Of a stretch of DNA of 64,000 nucleotides, positions 35,115-45,691 are shown piece by piece. This DNA comes from Amaurobius ferox (taxonomy: Eukaryota > Arthropoda > Arachnida > Araneae > Amaurobiidae), in the NCBI GenBank assembly GCA_951213105.1, contig OX578155.1, positions 36,866,484-36,930,483 on the forward strand. Reading direction: 5' to 3'. Positions within the stretch are counted from its first letter, which is position 1. Every line of letters begins with the position of its first letter. A model generated the notes under the pieces. The model was not told the origin of the DNA. It saw only the letters and a list, made by a program, of their open reading frames with translations, and made no database searches. The translations under genes and the position numbers were made by a program.

Positions 35115-36337
35115 CCTCCCTGTGTGTCACAAGCTGAAAAAAACCGTTTTTAATAGAGGTCTGATTTTTAACACTCATGTGTCAATTCAAATTACCGTAG
35201 AATTAATTCCATGGATAGTCCGGCCCTCCTCGTGAAAGTGTACCGCTCTTTTTTTGGCAGTTAAAGTGTACCCTCAATTAAGTTAGCAGATTTCCGCCCC
35301 CGTTTACATTCCTGGGGTCCCTTTTGTCGTATTTAAAGGGATGCATCAACGGAAATCTCCCTGTTTCTATAAGCGGAAAATTTTCTTTAACCAACTGGCA
35401 TTTTTTAGTGCACCCTTCCTATTTCCGTAACTTTCAATCCCATTAGGGAGAAACCGATCTCATTAGACTGAATTCTACGGTTGACGGAATGTTGATGCTT
35501 GAATGTTTAATATAATACCTTTACAAGTACATCTTTTTACCCAAACTATGAATTGTAGAGAAATTTGAGATGGAATTTCTGAACGAAATTCATTCTTTTA
35601 AAATGGAATTTCAGAATGATATTCATTCCTTTAAAATTATGACTCTGGACAAATTAAGTAATAAGTTATGCAATAAAAATATAATTTATTATGGGTAAAT
35701 TTCAGTAATTTTCGTAAAGGTTATTAATTTACTGTACATCAGATGAGAGACGACAAATGAATAATTTCACAAAGTTTTTGGCAGAAATATTATCTTCCGA
35801 AAGATTTGAATACAAATTACAGCTCAAAGGTGTTGCAGCAAGAACCGAATCGCGATTGCTGACAGCGACATCTAGCGGTTTCTTAAAATTAGGCGCAGTT
35901 TTTGATCTTTGGTTTACACACTGGCCTACATAGCCACTGTAGTATTGATGAACGACCCGAATAATGTAAAGTAAATGTTCAATTTCCCCTTTTAAGTAAT
36001 AACTTGCTGCGTTTTACCGAAAATATTCGATGAAGCAATCAAACCTTATTCGCAAAAAATTATTTTCTATTTTAATGTAGTCGATGCAATGCCTATGCGC
36101 ATCATGTGGCAAATTGAGGAATGTATAATGTCGAATAACTTTTTACTATTTCAAAAATTGCCTCTACTTCTAGTTAAAGTATGCCTTGGGATCTATTTAT
36201 TAGATCGCTGCTACGTTGTTCCGAAAGCACAATAATTGGATTTATTATCCTTCGATCTGAATGTATGGTTTGATGGGCGTGGTTTAGTAAGATTATGAAG
36301 AAAAAGGCAATTTTGAAACGGATTAGAAAATAGAACC
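35115..36337. other. unit spacer between SINE and JkC insertion
   Basis: Colinear with 17913-19100. No gene seen; the frame corresponding to 18485-18868 is closed by a TAA here. Confidence 0.5.
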
Positions 36338-36409
36338 ATTCGAGTCTAGAACGTCGTCGGGGTAGGTCGTTTTCACGGTCTGCTCCTGCTTTGCGCCATT
36401 TTGGACGAA

Positions 36410-38122
36410 ATGGATCTAACACGTGCTCTCACCTCGGTTGCTACGTTTAAGAGGATCTTCGGATCTGACTTATGTATGGCCGATTGGAGGTTGTTCAAAG
36501 AGCAATATCATGCTCTTCCTGAAGAGATTCCCTTGAGAGGGAAGCCCGACTTAGAAAAGTTACAGCATTCGGACTTTGAGTACGAGGAACTTTGTATTAT
36601 TGTTGATAACCCACCCAGGGATATCACCAGGCACGAGTGGTTGATTTTGAAGGCCAAAGCTGCTGCTATGGAAAAAGATATGGAGATTGCATTGGACGAT
36701 GCAACAAGTATGGATCAGTCAGGTGAGCCCCCCATGAGTTCTTCTCATGGGTTTTCTGTTGTCTCTACTACGCCTACGATGTCTCCAGCCCCCCCCATGC
36801 CGTCCCAGACCACGTGCACAGGCACCTCGAATAGAATTGTGATTTCTAAAGAAGTTTTAAAAGTTATGAATGATTTTGAAAAATTTTCCAGTGAGAATAG
36901 TTCTGCTTCAAATCCCAGCACCAGTGCCAGTAAACATCCCTTAAATGATTCCGACGAGGAAGGATTTTTCAAAGTGCCAAAAAGGCACTCAGCCAAAGCT
37001 GTTAAGAACACCCCCCCCCCCCCTCCCATTTCCACGGTCCAGCCTGTTCTGGATCCTGAGGTTCCTGCACCTGATGCTGCTAACACTGATGAAATTCCTA
37101 AAAAAGAACGCCGCCCCCCCCCCCTTTTCATAGTGCACAGCCCTAGCTGGTACGATTATCTGAATCAGTTGCGCATTATAGCGCCATCTATCGTCAGTAG
37201 TTTGAGAGGTAGTCTTTTTAAAATAGAGGTTGATACTAGACAGGAATTTATAGAAATACAGAGAAGACTTCTTAATGATAAAATTTCTTTTCGGACCTTT
37301 CTCCTCAACGAGGACAAACCCCTCAAGGTAGTAATCAGGGGTCTCCCTGTTCCTACCAGTGTAGACCTAATTAAAGAGAGACTTGAAGTTGGAGGTTTTC
37401 AGATTAACAGTGTCACCCAGCTGTACAAGGGTCCCAAAACGAACAGAATAATGATGCCCCTGTTTTACGTTCAATTGAACAAAAACCCGGATAACCTTAA
37501 AATTTATCAGGTAATCAAGCTGTTAGGAGTTTCTGTTAAAATCGAGCGATACAGAGGGCGCAAGGGCGCCAGCACCCAGTGCTTTTCATGCCAGAAATGG
37601 CACCATGCCGCTAATTCGTGCCATCTCCCGCCCAAGTGTGTTAAGTGCGCAGGCGACCACAGATCCTACGAATGTCCGAAAAAGCCGGAAGTGAAGTGCA
37701 CTTGTGCTAACTGCGGAGGGGAACACCCCGCCAGCTATAGAGGCTGTCCTAAATTTCCCAAACCTAGAGTCGCTCAAATTCGCAATTTTACCAGTAGACC
37801 TGTTCAAAACAACGTATCATACGCTGCTACTCTTCAACATAAACCTCAAGATTTTCCTAAACTTCCGACCAAAGTCACCCCTCAATCCAAAATTGTAAAT
37901 TTTAACCCTAATAAGCCTCCCACTGAAAGTGATGATAACATGAGAGATGACTGGATGGAGGTCATCGATCTGATAGTCCGTTTCGAAAGAAATGGATATC
38001 AGAGAGATTTCCTCCAAAAAGCCCTTAATGCTGCCCTCCCTAAATTGAGAGAATCCACTACTATAATTGATAGGATAGCAATACCGTATGACAGTATTTG
38101 CGACCTTGCTAAATCCCCTTAA
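36410..38122 (+). CDS. JkC ORF1, gag-like zinc-knuckle protein, intact
   Basis: 570 residues from ATG 36410 (an upstream in-frame TTG is not used). The N-terminal half is acidic and Ser/Pro-rich with two polyproline stretches encoded by C runs (about 37012 and 37118) that keep frame here. A PRE_C2HC-type region follows (about residues 300-385), then three zinc knuckles from about residue 391: CFSCQKWHHAANSC, CVKCAGDHRSYEC, CANCGGEHPASYRGC. A C-terminal helical segment with IVRFERNGYQRDFLQKAL is similar in place to the C-terminal helix of JkB ORF1. Inferred role: RNA binding and particle formation for its own transcript, with RT supplied in trans. It is one of only two undamaged long frames in the array. 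Confidence 0.9.
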   Translation: MDLTRALTSVATFKRIFGSDLCMADWRLFKEQYHALPEEIPLRGKPDLEKLQHSDFEYEELCIIVDNPPRDITRHEWLILKAKAAAMEKDMEIALDDATSMDQSGEPPMSSSHGFSVVSTTPTMSPAPPMPSQTTCTGTSNRIVISKEVLKVMNDFEKFSSENSSASNPSTSASKHPLNDSDEEGFFKVPKRHSAKAVKNTPPPPPISTVQPVLDPEVPAPDAANTDEIPKKERRPPPLFIVHSPSWYDYLNQLRIIAPSIVSSLRGSLFKIEVDTRQEFIEIQRRLLNDKISFRTFLLNEDKPLKVVIRGLPVPTSVDLIKERLEVGGFQINSVTQLYKGPKTNRIMMPLFYVQLNKNPDNLKIYQVIKLLGVSVKIERYRGRKGASTQCFSCQKWHHAANSCHLPPKCVKCAGDHRSYECPKKPEVKCTCANCGGEHPASYRGCPKFPKPRVAQIRNFTSRPVQNNVSYAATLQHKPQDFPKLPTKVTPQSKIVNFNPNKPPTESDDNMRDDWMEVIDLIVRFERNGYQRDFLQKALNAALPKLRESTTIIDRIAIPYDSICDLAKSP

Positions 38123-38569
38123 ATTCAGGTATTTAGTTTACGATAGGGTTTTTTGCGAGTCCTGCTTGCCAGGGCTTGTTTTTTCCCGTGGTCTGGAACT
38201 GTGCGGCTTTCTGATTGGCTGGGCCTGGATCCCTTGATCTGCTGGCACTTCCCGCCGTCCCCCCTCCTTCTGCCTCGTGTGTACGCTGCTCATCGTCTCA
38301 AGACAGAGTTCCACGGAACTCAACCCTTTCTTCCAATATTTCCCTTTATTTCTCGGAGTTATTCTCTCCATATTCCAAATCAGCGACATGTAGACCGCAT
38401 TGGGAATACTCCCAATTCTGTCTAACGTGCACGCTATGATCTTTCCAGATCACTATTTTATTTAAAAGTCTTTTCTATGATTACCAAACCTGCTACAGCT
38501 ATGACCGGGGAAGAAAGCAAGCCTTCGGCTTTGCTAGGTACCCCAAGATTTGGACTCCTTGAGACCTTG
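38123..38569 (+). other. JkC 3' UTR with terminal hairpin
   Basis: Non-coding, with CATCGTCTCAAGACAG, TTCTCGGAGTTATTC and AATTCTGTCTAACGTGCAC shared with the relic at 12660-12960. The terminal hairpin AAGCC-TTC-GGCTT parallels those of JkA and JkB. Confidence 0.75.
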
Positions 38570-38582
38570 AGAAAATAGAACC

Positions 38583-39330
38583 GCCGTGGGCTCCTGATAA
38601 CAGCAATTTCCTAAATATTTTATTTTTCCAGTCTTACTAATCATGTTTTATTCATTTTCTTCATATTTGAAATTGTAACGCATCTATTTTAGGTAAGTTT
38701 TTCATGCGATTCTTCTAGAAAAAAATTTCAAAAACAGTAATATACAGAGAAAATATAGTTTCACTTTTGCATAATTTTACTATCATCAAAGTCCGAACAC
38801 TTTATTTATTGAACTCACTATTTTTTGCGAAAATATGTATCCGAATTGCAAGTCGTTTGGACTGCAAAATTTTTGTTTTCTTTAAACAGTTTTTGTAAAA
38901 GGTATTACTTGTTTGTATGTGAATGTTATTTTGATTATTCTTAAGCCATACGTCATTTTGTAAGTTTGAAGGTCTGACCTGTCATTAATTTTATCATATA
39001 TTTTCCATCAATTGCTCTGATGTGCGTTAAACATGAAGTCGGTGCTTCGATTCCCTTTCATGAGATTCCATCTTAAAATTTATTTGTGAAATGCGGTGGG
39101 TTCCGGATATTCGACAAAAAAGAATGTTTTAAGAATGTCATGTGTGGCCTAAGAATGCTATGAAACCTCGGTTAGACCGATATCTACGATGTAAAATTTG
39201 AAATCTTAATATTGTATCTAGTTTCCAGATTGAAAAATAGAATTATTTTTTAATACAAAAATATATTCCCATTAAAATAGAACAACAGAATTAGTTCAGA
39301 TGCATAATTTCTACTAGAATTATATTATGT
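38583..39330. other. unit spacer between JkC and RNA-X promoter
   Basis: Unit sequence including the ~130-bp segment (38870-39010) missing from the edge unit. No gene seen. Confidence 0.5.
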
Positions 39331-39340
39331 TCCACTAAAA
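39331..39340 (+). promoter_or_regulatory. RNA-X promoter motif now upstream of a JkB LINE
   Basis: TCCACTAAAA exactly 59 bp before 39390, the first base of JkB copy 2. The RNA-X gene it served lies 5.3 kb downstream at 44730. Confidence 0.7.
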
Positions 39341-39637
39341 TAATGCGACAAAACCTTTCATAATTTAACATTGTTGTTTAGGAGTTGTCGATTCGGAGCT
39401 TAGACTTCGAGTTGTGTGGACGTACTTTAGTATTGCTCCTGCTTTTACCAGTTGGTGATCTTCCGCTTGGGCGTGTTATATCTAGTTTCGATAGAGCACG
39501 TCGGGCAAAGCAATTCTACAGCTTGTTGTGTACGGGCGATTCGCCATTTTGGATTTTGTGCTTTCCATTTTGGAGTGCCACGTGTGTTGTTACCACGTGG
39601 TAGTGCTATTTTTTTGGAACTTCTCCACCCTGACGAT

Positions 39638-41716
39638 ATGGATTTGGAACGAGGCGACGTGGCAGCTACTCGCGAACTTGCTGGTGAGCTGGACGAGGAA
39701 GAATTCGGGCCTCTCAAGGGTGCCTTGATGAATTTCTGTGAAACTCTACCTGATGATGGACTGATGACTGGACTGAAGGAAGAAATCAAGACCGCCGTCA
39801 ACTTCTGCACCCTGGCAGTCTACGTGATGACCCTTCACATCAGGGAGCTGCTGATGAACGGACTACTGGGACAGGAAGAAGATCAAGTCTCCAAGATGCT
39901 AGGTTCGTTACTTTCTGTGAATTCTTTTTTGTTTGCCCGGAAATTGGATAGGTTTATTGATTGTGATATTTATGAGATTTCTAAATGTGAGGGATGTAAT
40001 TCTAGTGTTCAAATCAAAAGTAAAATGATAGAGCTAGGCTTAATTAAGGATATTAAAGATGAAGATAAACTTAAAACGGTTGAAAATCCAAATAAAAAAA
40101 GAAAGATGGAGGGGCAATCCACTAAGGATGCTCCTACTAAAAGCCAGATTGTAGAAGAAAACTTAAATGTCCATGATAACATGGACTATAATGAAATAGC
40201 TGATAATGTTGTAAATGTAACTGACAATGATTATGTTAAAACTAAGACTTACGCTGAGATTGCCGCGCAACCAGTAGTGTTTAAAAGTGCACCTAAACCT
40301 AAAACGGTCGAAAATAGTGACAGGCTAACAACAGTTGAAGTTGAGAAAAAAGACCCAAAAGCTGAATGTTTTTTCATAAAGTTCAATGATAATTACAAGG
40401 TTCTCCTTAAAAAACTAAATGATATCTCAGGAAATAAAGTATCTGGCAAGCTCACAGGAGACATGCTAAAATTGATTCCAAATGACGCTGACACCTACAG
40501 GGTTGTACAGCGCCATTTAAGTAGTGAGAAAATCCCCTTCCACAGCTTAAACCTAAAGACGGAGAGGCCAAAAAAGGTAGTTCTGAAGGGGCTACCAACA
40601 AATTATAACATGGAGGAAATAAAAATCACTTTAACATCCGAAGGATTAGATGTAGTCCGGGTTTCTCAACTGAGAAACACTAAAACGAGATTACCCCTGC
40701 CGATCTCCTTAGTCAGCCTTAGGCCTACGGCAGACTGGCAGAGGGTCTACAGACTAACAAGATTAGGTTACTTGGCTGTGAAGGTAGAGGCCTTCAGAGC
40801 ACGGGGCTTCAAAATCTGCTACCGGTGCCAACAGTTCAATCACTCCTCGGAGAACTGCAGTATGCCACCTAAGTGCCTTAAGTGTGCTGAAGAACACTTC
40901 ACACGGGACTGCCAGAGACCTAGGTCTGAGAAGGCTACGTGTGCAAATTGCAATGGAGACCACCCAGCGAACTTCAGGCAATGCCCGAAGAACCCCTGGA
41001 ACAGAGGAAAGGCACCGGGGTATGCCCCCCCTCCCCAAAATCAGATACCCCCTTGGAGGCAAAAGACCCTCGGATTAAACTCCCAGGCACCCCCTCAGGG
41101 CTCCTCGCACACTGTGCCACAGCAAAATAGATACCAATCTTCAGCACCCACCAGATCGGTGCAAGAGCAGGCCCCCAAACCTTCGTCTTCCAGAGAATTG
41201 ACTCCGGAAGAAGTAAAACTGGCTACTACAGCCATTATAAAGAGAAAGGAAGCCGAAAAAGCCAGACAGGCAAGACAGGCGGAACTAGAAGCTAAAATTG
41301 TAAATCAATATGCTAAATCAAAAGAAGAAATCAAAACACGTGAAGCCAAAACTAAACGAGTCAGAGAGGAAGAGCTCGCGCAAACCCAGCTGTTAGAAAA
41401 AACGGTTGAAAAAAGGCAAAAAACTACTGAGGTCCAAAAGGATACTCACGAAAATGACCAAACCGCGGTTGAGGCTGAGGATATGGAAGCTGAGACTGAA
41501 CCTGCTGGTAAAACCAATGATGAAAAGATGGATGACATCCTCAACCTCATCAGAGGGTTTATCACCATGTTCGACCTAGATGCAATAAAACACCTGTTGA
41601 TGCAGTTCGCAGAGCTAATACAAAAAAAGAGTGATCCAATGCAAATGGTCTTTGAGGCTTTTAAATTAATCGCGGACTTTAAAAATAACAGTGAGAATCA
41701 AACCCGCCATGGCTAG
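39638..41716 (+). CDS. JkB copy 2 ORF1, gag-like zinc-knuckle protein, intact
   Basis: 692 residues from ATG 39638 (MDLERGDVAATREL); the frame is open further upstream but without an ATG that matches copy 1. N-terminal helical region; PRE_C2HC-type region (about residues 300-390); three CCHC knuckles from about residue 394 (CYRCQQFNHSSENC, CLKCAEEHFTRDC, CANCNGDHPANFRQC); a Pro/Gln-rich linker; a charged coiled coil (about residues 530-610: KRKEAEKARQARQAELEAK); and a C-terminal helical domain (MDDILNLIRGFITMF). The stop TAG overlaps the ORF2 ATG. Likely the RNA-binding component of the LINE particle. Confidence 0.93.
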   Translation: MDLERGDVAATRELAGELDEEEFGPLKGALMNFCETLPDDGLMTGLKEEIKTAVNFCTLAVYVMTLHIRELLMNGLLGQEEDQVSKMLGSLLSVNSFLFARKLDRFIDCDIYEISKCEGCNSSVQIKSKMIELGLIKDIKDEDKLKTVENPNKKRKMEGQSTKDAPTKSQIVEENLNVHDNMDYNEIADNVVNVTDNDYVKTKTYAEIAAQPVVFKSAPKPKTVENSDRLTTVEVEKKDPKAECFFIKFNDNYKVLLKKLNDISGNKVSGKLTGDMLKLIPNDADTYRVVQRHLSSEKIPFHSLNLKTERPKKVVLKGLPTNYNMEEIKITLTSEGLDVVRVSQLRNTKTRLPLPISLVSLRPTADWQRVYRLTRLGYLAVKVEAFRARGFKICYRCQQFNHSSENCSMPPKCLKCAEEHFTRDCQRPRSEKATCANCNGDHPANFRQCPKNPWNRGKAPGYAPPPQNQIPPWRQKTLGLNSQAPPQGSSHTVPQQNRYQSSAPTRSVQEQAPKPSSSRELTPEEVKLATTAIIKRKEAEKARQARQAELEAKIVNQYAKSKEEIKTREAKTKRVREEELAQTQLLEKTVEKRQKTTEVQKDTHENDQTAVEAEDMEAETEPAGKTNDEKMDDILNLIRGFITMFDLDAIKHLLMQFAELIQKKSDPMQMVFEAFKLIADFKNNSENQTRHG

Positions 41717-44396
41717 GTCCCAAAAAGAAAGCTTTAAAATAATATTTTGGAATGCGAACGGCATATCTCCAAGAATAAATGAACTTAGGAACTACGTAAA
41801 TGAAAATGATGTAGATGCCCTGTTAATTCAGGAAACTAAAGTTAGAGAAAATAAAAAACTAAATATAGCAAACTATATTGGCTATCACAACCTAAGCTCA
41901 AATACAACTGCTAGAAACCCCCATGGAGGAACAGCAATATATATCAAAAGAAATATTCCCCACGAGGAAATAAACAACATAAATCTTCAAGGAGTAGAAA
42001 ATACTAGCATAAAAATTAAAATAAATAATGTAAACCCATTTATCCTAACTTCAATATATGTCAAAAACATGAGTGGTATAAATGTAGCTGCGCAGCTGGA
42101 ACTGCTTTTCTCGCGATATCCAAACACAATACTCGCGGGCGACTTCAATGCACACCACCGAGCGTGGGGCAGCAGGAGAGCCAACATACGCGGTACACAG
42201 ATACACAGATTACTGAACACAACAAACACCAACATCATTGCACCGTCGAGACCAACCTGCTTCTCAGGTGCCAACGGCTCATTCATAGACTTTGTCCTAA
42301 CGAGAAACATAGAATACGCTCACACTATCGATACCCTAGATGAATTCGACTCGGATCATTTACCGGTATTGGTGACATTCGATCTGAACACTCCCCTTCC
42401 AGCCTCTCTGGGACAAGAGAGGGTGAACTGGAACGTTTTCAAAAGAGCACTTTTTGAGCCGCACTTGGCAGTACCCAACATTATGAGCACGGCGGATATT
42501 GACTCTGCCACACACACACTCACAACAGAAATCAAAAGAGCTATTGCCTCTGCCACAACACATCGTGAGTCACCAAAAATGCCCACACTTTCCCACCATG
42601 TCAAACAATTAGTTAGGCAAAGGAACAGAATGCGTAAGACATGGCAGGCTAATAGGGACCCTACCCTCAAAAGGGAGCTTAACAGACTCACGTGGAAAGT
42701 CAGGGATAAAATTGTCGCAGAAAAGCAGCAACAGTATAAAGAGTTAATTGAATCCCTTAGCTCGGAAGACGTATCGCTCTGGCAATTCGCTAAAAGACTC
42801 AGAAAACCTCAAATTAAACTCCCGCCACTAATAGATGGCGTTAAAATCGCGTACTGAGACGAAGAAAAAGCAGAGGCGCTTGCTAGGCATTACGAAAAGC
42901 AATTTGAACCAAATCACGATCTAATGTGTCAGGACACCCTAAGAATGGTTAGGCAAACTCTAAACAACTTCAGGAACTCCCCGGTCACGGCTGAGATTAA
43001 CCCAGCCACCCCGCAAGAGATAATTGATATCATCAAAAACCTTAAAAACCGTAAAAGCCCAGGGCACGACAAAATCAGGAATATTGCGGTCAAAAACCTA
43101 CCCTTAAATATAATATTTTACTTGACCACCCTAATAAACAAAATACTAAAACTAAATTATTTCCCCAAAGAATGGAAGGAAGCGATAATTATAGCGATCC
43201 ATAAGCCTGGTGAGGATGCCACAATTCCAGCCAACTATAGACCAATCAGCTTACTACCGACACTTAGTAAAATTACTGAGAAAATAATTCTTAATAGACT
43301 GAACACGCACCTTAGTGAGAATGATATTATCATTCCGGAGCAGTTTGGATTTCGGCCAAAACACTCCACCACTCATCAATTGCTGAGAGTGGTAGAGTAC
43401 ATATCTTCTGGACTTAATAGTAAGACACCCACAGCTGCGATTTTTCTTGACATACAAAAAGCATTTGATAAAGTGTGGCACTGTGGATTAGCATACAAAT
43501 TGATCACTCTAAAAGTCCCTGACGCACTTGTCAAACTTTTAATCTCATACCTAAATAACAGACACTTCCAAGTTAGAGTAAAAGATAACATGTCTACACC
43601 CAAGCTCATTAAAAGTAGTGTACCGCAAGGATCCATCCTGGGCCCGACACTCTTTAACATATATCTAAATGACATCCCCAGGACCCTAGACACGGAGCTG
43701 GCACTCTATGCAGACGACAGTGCGATACTTGCAAAACATCCTTACGTCTCAGTAATGCACAGACAGCTACAACAACACTTAGACATACTCCAAACATGGC
43801 TGGAAAAATGGCGAATAAAATTAAACCCCAATAAATGTCATTGGATTTATTTCTCTAGAAAACGTAAACCTCCGCCGCCTCTGTACATAAACAACCATGC
43901 CCTAAAAGCGGAAAAATCTACTAAATACCTAGGTGTAACGATAGATTCCCACCTAACCTGGAAACAGCACGTAACGAACTTAATCAAAAAAGCGTATATG
44001 GCCACAGGAGCCTTATACCCAATGATAGGAAACGGAAATCTAAGTTATCAAAATAAACTCCTAATTTATAAATCGGTCATCCGCCCGGGAATGCTATATG
44101 CAGCACCCGTATGGGGATATGCCTGTAAAACTACTATAGACTTACTAGAGACAAAACAAAACAAAACCCTAAGGATTATAAGGAAAGCCCCTAGATACTT
44201 AAGAAACTCGGTAATTAGGAAAGACTTCAAAATAAAAACTGTTAGAGCCCAAATTAAAAAGCTAGCGCTTAAATTCTATAAAAATCTGCCATCTGTTCCA
44301 AATGAACTACTATTCAATCTGCATGACTATGATCATCGCAAAGCCAAATCACGTAAGAGACCCCGCGCGGTACTTAATATTGAAAATCGGAATTAG
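41709..44396 (+). pseudogene. JkB copy 2 ORF2 (endonuclease-RT) with a single nonsense codon
   Basis: ATG 41709 overlaps the ORF1 stop by 8 bases, suggesting reinitiation or coupled translation. One 896-codon frame is broken only by TGA at 42855-42857, between endonuclease and RT, where copy 1 has TCA. Endonuclease: FWNANGI, GDFNAHHRAWG (about residue 143), SDHLPVL (about residue 213). RT: YRPISLLPTLSKI, FGFRPKHSTTHQLLR, SVPQGSILGP and YADDSA (about residue 667). The C-terminal region ends KRPRAVLNIENRN. Copies 1 and 2 are equal in length here and carry different, private nonsense codons. Confidence 0.93.
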
Positions 44397-44718
44397 GTAA
44401 GTCCCAACTTAAATAGTTGATATTAAATTAAAACTCGATCAATGTTTTCTAAAAAATGTTGTTAAACCTTAAACTGCCAAATTGATAGGAAATCCTTAGA
44501 ACTGCATCAACTCCCCAAAATTACTCAAACTCTAAATGTGCAACAAACTGCCACACTAGGAGCTAAGTCAAATAATAAAAACAGTAAATCAAAAACCTCG
44601 AACCTCCAACTATGGGCAAATGAAATAATGTCACAGTATGAAGATAAGAACCACACCTAGAGATTGGAGATTAAAGGCGCTTCGCGCCTGGTGCTCTTTT
44701 CTGGACGAAACCCACATC
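44397..44718 (+). other. JkB copy 2 3' UTR with terminal hairpin
   Basis: Non-coding; GGCGC-TTC-GCGCC (44676-44688) then TGGTGCTC and 30 nt to the end. Similar to the copy 1 3' UTR but without its A-run. Confidence 0.8.
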
Positions 44719-44729
44719 TAGGAGTTGTC

Positions 44730-44864
44730 ATTAGTAGGGTCAATTCTTGGCCTGAAAGTAACCGATGATGACTGCGGGTGATGATTTATGTGAATTATAT
44801 CCCTCGGTGTCTATGGGATCGCAACGCCCATAGGCATTCATGTCTGAGTCTTCTACTAATGACC
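44730..44864 (+). ncRNA. RNA-X copy separated from its promoter by a JkB element
   Basis: Complete 135-nt RNA-X sequence with only the 10-bp duplicated AGGAGTTGTC of native upstream sequence; its promoter is at 39331. Probably not expressed from its own promoter. Confidence 0.6.
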
Positions 44865-45628
44865 ATCTTAAAAGAAAAATATGTCAAGTGTATGGCCTAA
44901 TGTGTTTTCACATCACTAAAAGGGATGAACATTCAGATACCTATACAATTATGCTTTCAAAAATATTTCTATTTATTTTTTAATATATGAATTGGCTATA
45001 TCTTAATTAAGCCTTTATATATTGCGAAAATACGACTGGAGATTATATTTTCAGTAAATTAAGAAATAATATATCGTATAAGGATGTCGATTTAATCTGA
45101 CTGCAGTTTTCAGCTTAAATTAAAAACGGTTTACTTATTAGAAGTTTTAAAATATTGAGGAAACAGTTGACCGATCCTTGCCATGTCCCCATTCACCTGA
45201 AATGTTTTCAAGAAATAACCATTTCGCATTTATATTAAAATAAGGTTTACTGAAGGTTTTATTTCTACACAAGAGCTGTGACAGTTTTAATGTCATTGAA
45301 ATAATTATGTTGAAAAAGTAGCAATATTGTGCAATCAAGAACTTTGGAGCAGTTTACTGTCGTCTAATTGCCTAATCACTGAATCCAGAATATACATTTG
45401 AGAGAATACTCATCTTTTGGGATACACAGAGATTCCATTGGCGGAATGTGTTTATGGTAGATAGTGCACAACTTATTATTTTATATATCATAGTGGACAT
45501 AATATTAATAATCTGGCATTGTATCCAGTGCTACATTAAGTTCGTCAATAGAGCATTTGCAGTTTATTCAGGGTCTATTATAAAAGTTTTGCGTTTGACT
45601 TATTTGAACTAAAGATATCAGACAGGCA
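44865..45628. other. unit spacer between RNA-X and U3
   Basis: Colinear with 26540-27303. No gene seen. Confidence 0.6.
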
Positions 45629-45638
45629 TCTACCAGAA
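45629..45638 (+). promoter_or_regulatory. U3 promoter motif upstream of a JkA fragment
   Basis: TCTACCAGAA, 59 bp before the interrupted U3 +1 at 45688. Only AAGA of U3 remains before the JkA copy 2 insertion. Confidence 0.65.
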
Positions 45639-45691
45639 ATGAAGGAAAGTAAATGATTTCAGTAGTTTTTCTCCCTCAGGTTAGAGTAAGA

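Larger units (their letters stand above)
36338..38569 (+). mobile_element. gag-only LINE (family JkC), complete, no reverse transcriptase
   Basis: Flanked by perfect 13-bp target duplications AGAAAATAGAACC (36325-36337, 38570-38582). It holds a 72-bp 5' UTR, one intact ORF1 (36410-38122) and a ~450-bp 3' UTR ending with hairpin AAGCC-TTC-GGCTT (38519-38531) followed by TGCTAGGTACCCC. No endonuclease or RT exists between ORF1 and the 3' UTR, and the relic at 12263-12965 has the same layout. Its 5' end (ATTCGAG) resembles that of JkB copy 2 (GATTCGGAG), suggesting full length. Known parallels: HeT-A of Drosophila and HAL1 of mammals. Confidence 0.9.
39390..44718 (+). mobile_element. Jockey-clade LINE, family JkB, copy 2, inserted at RNA-X +1
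   Basis: 5,329 bp, apparently full length: 248-bp 5' UTR, intact ORF1, ORF2 with one nonsense codon, 3' UTR and terminal hairpin GGCGC-TTC-GCGCC (44676-44688). The target duplication (T)AGGAGTTGTC is at 39379-39389 and 44719-44729. The top strand was cut between -1 and +1 of RNA-X, the bottom strand at -10. There is no poly(A) or simple-repeat tail. This is the best-preserved autonomous-type LINE in the window. Confidence 0.95.

Noticed and set aside
34855..35178. 107-codon minus-strand frame present in each unit
   Set aside because: It is translation through the tRNA-derived SINE, not a gene.
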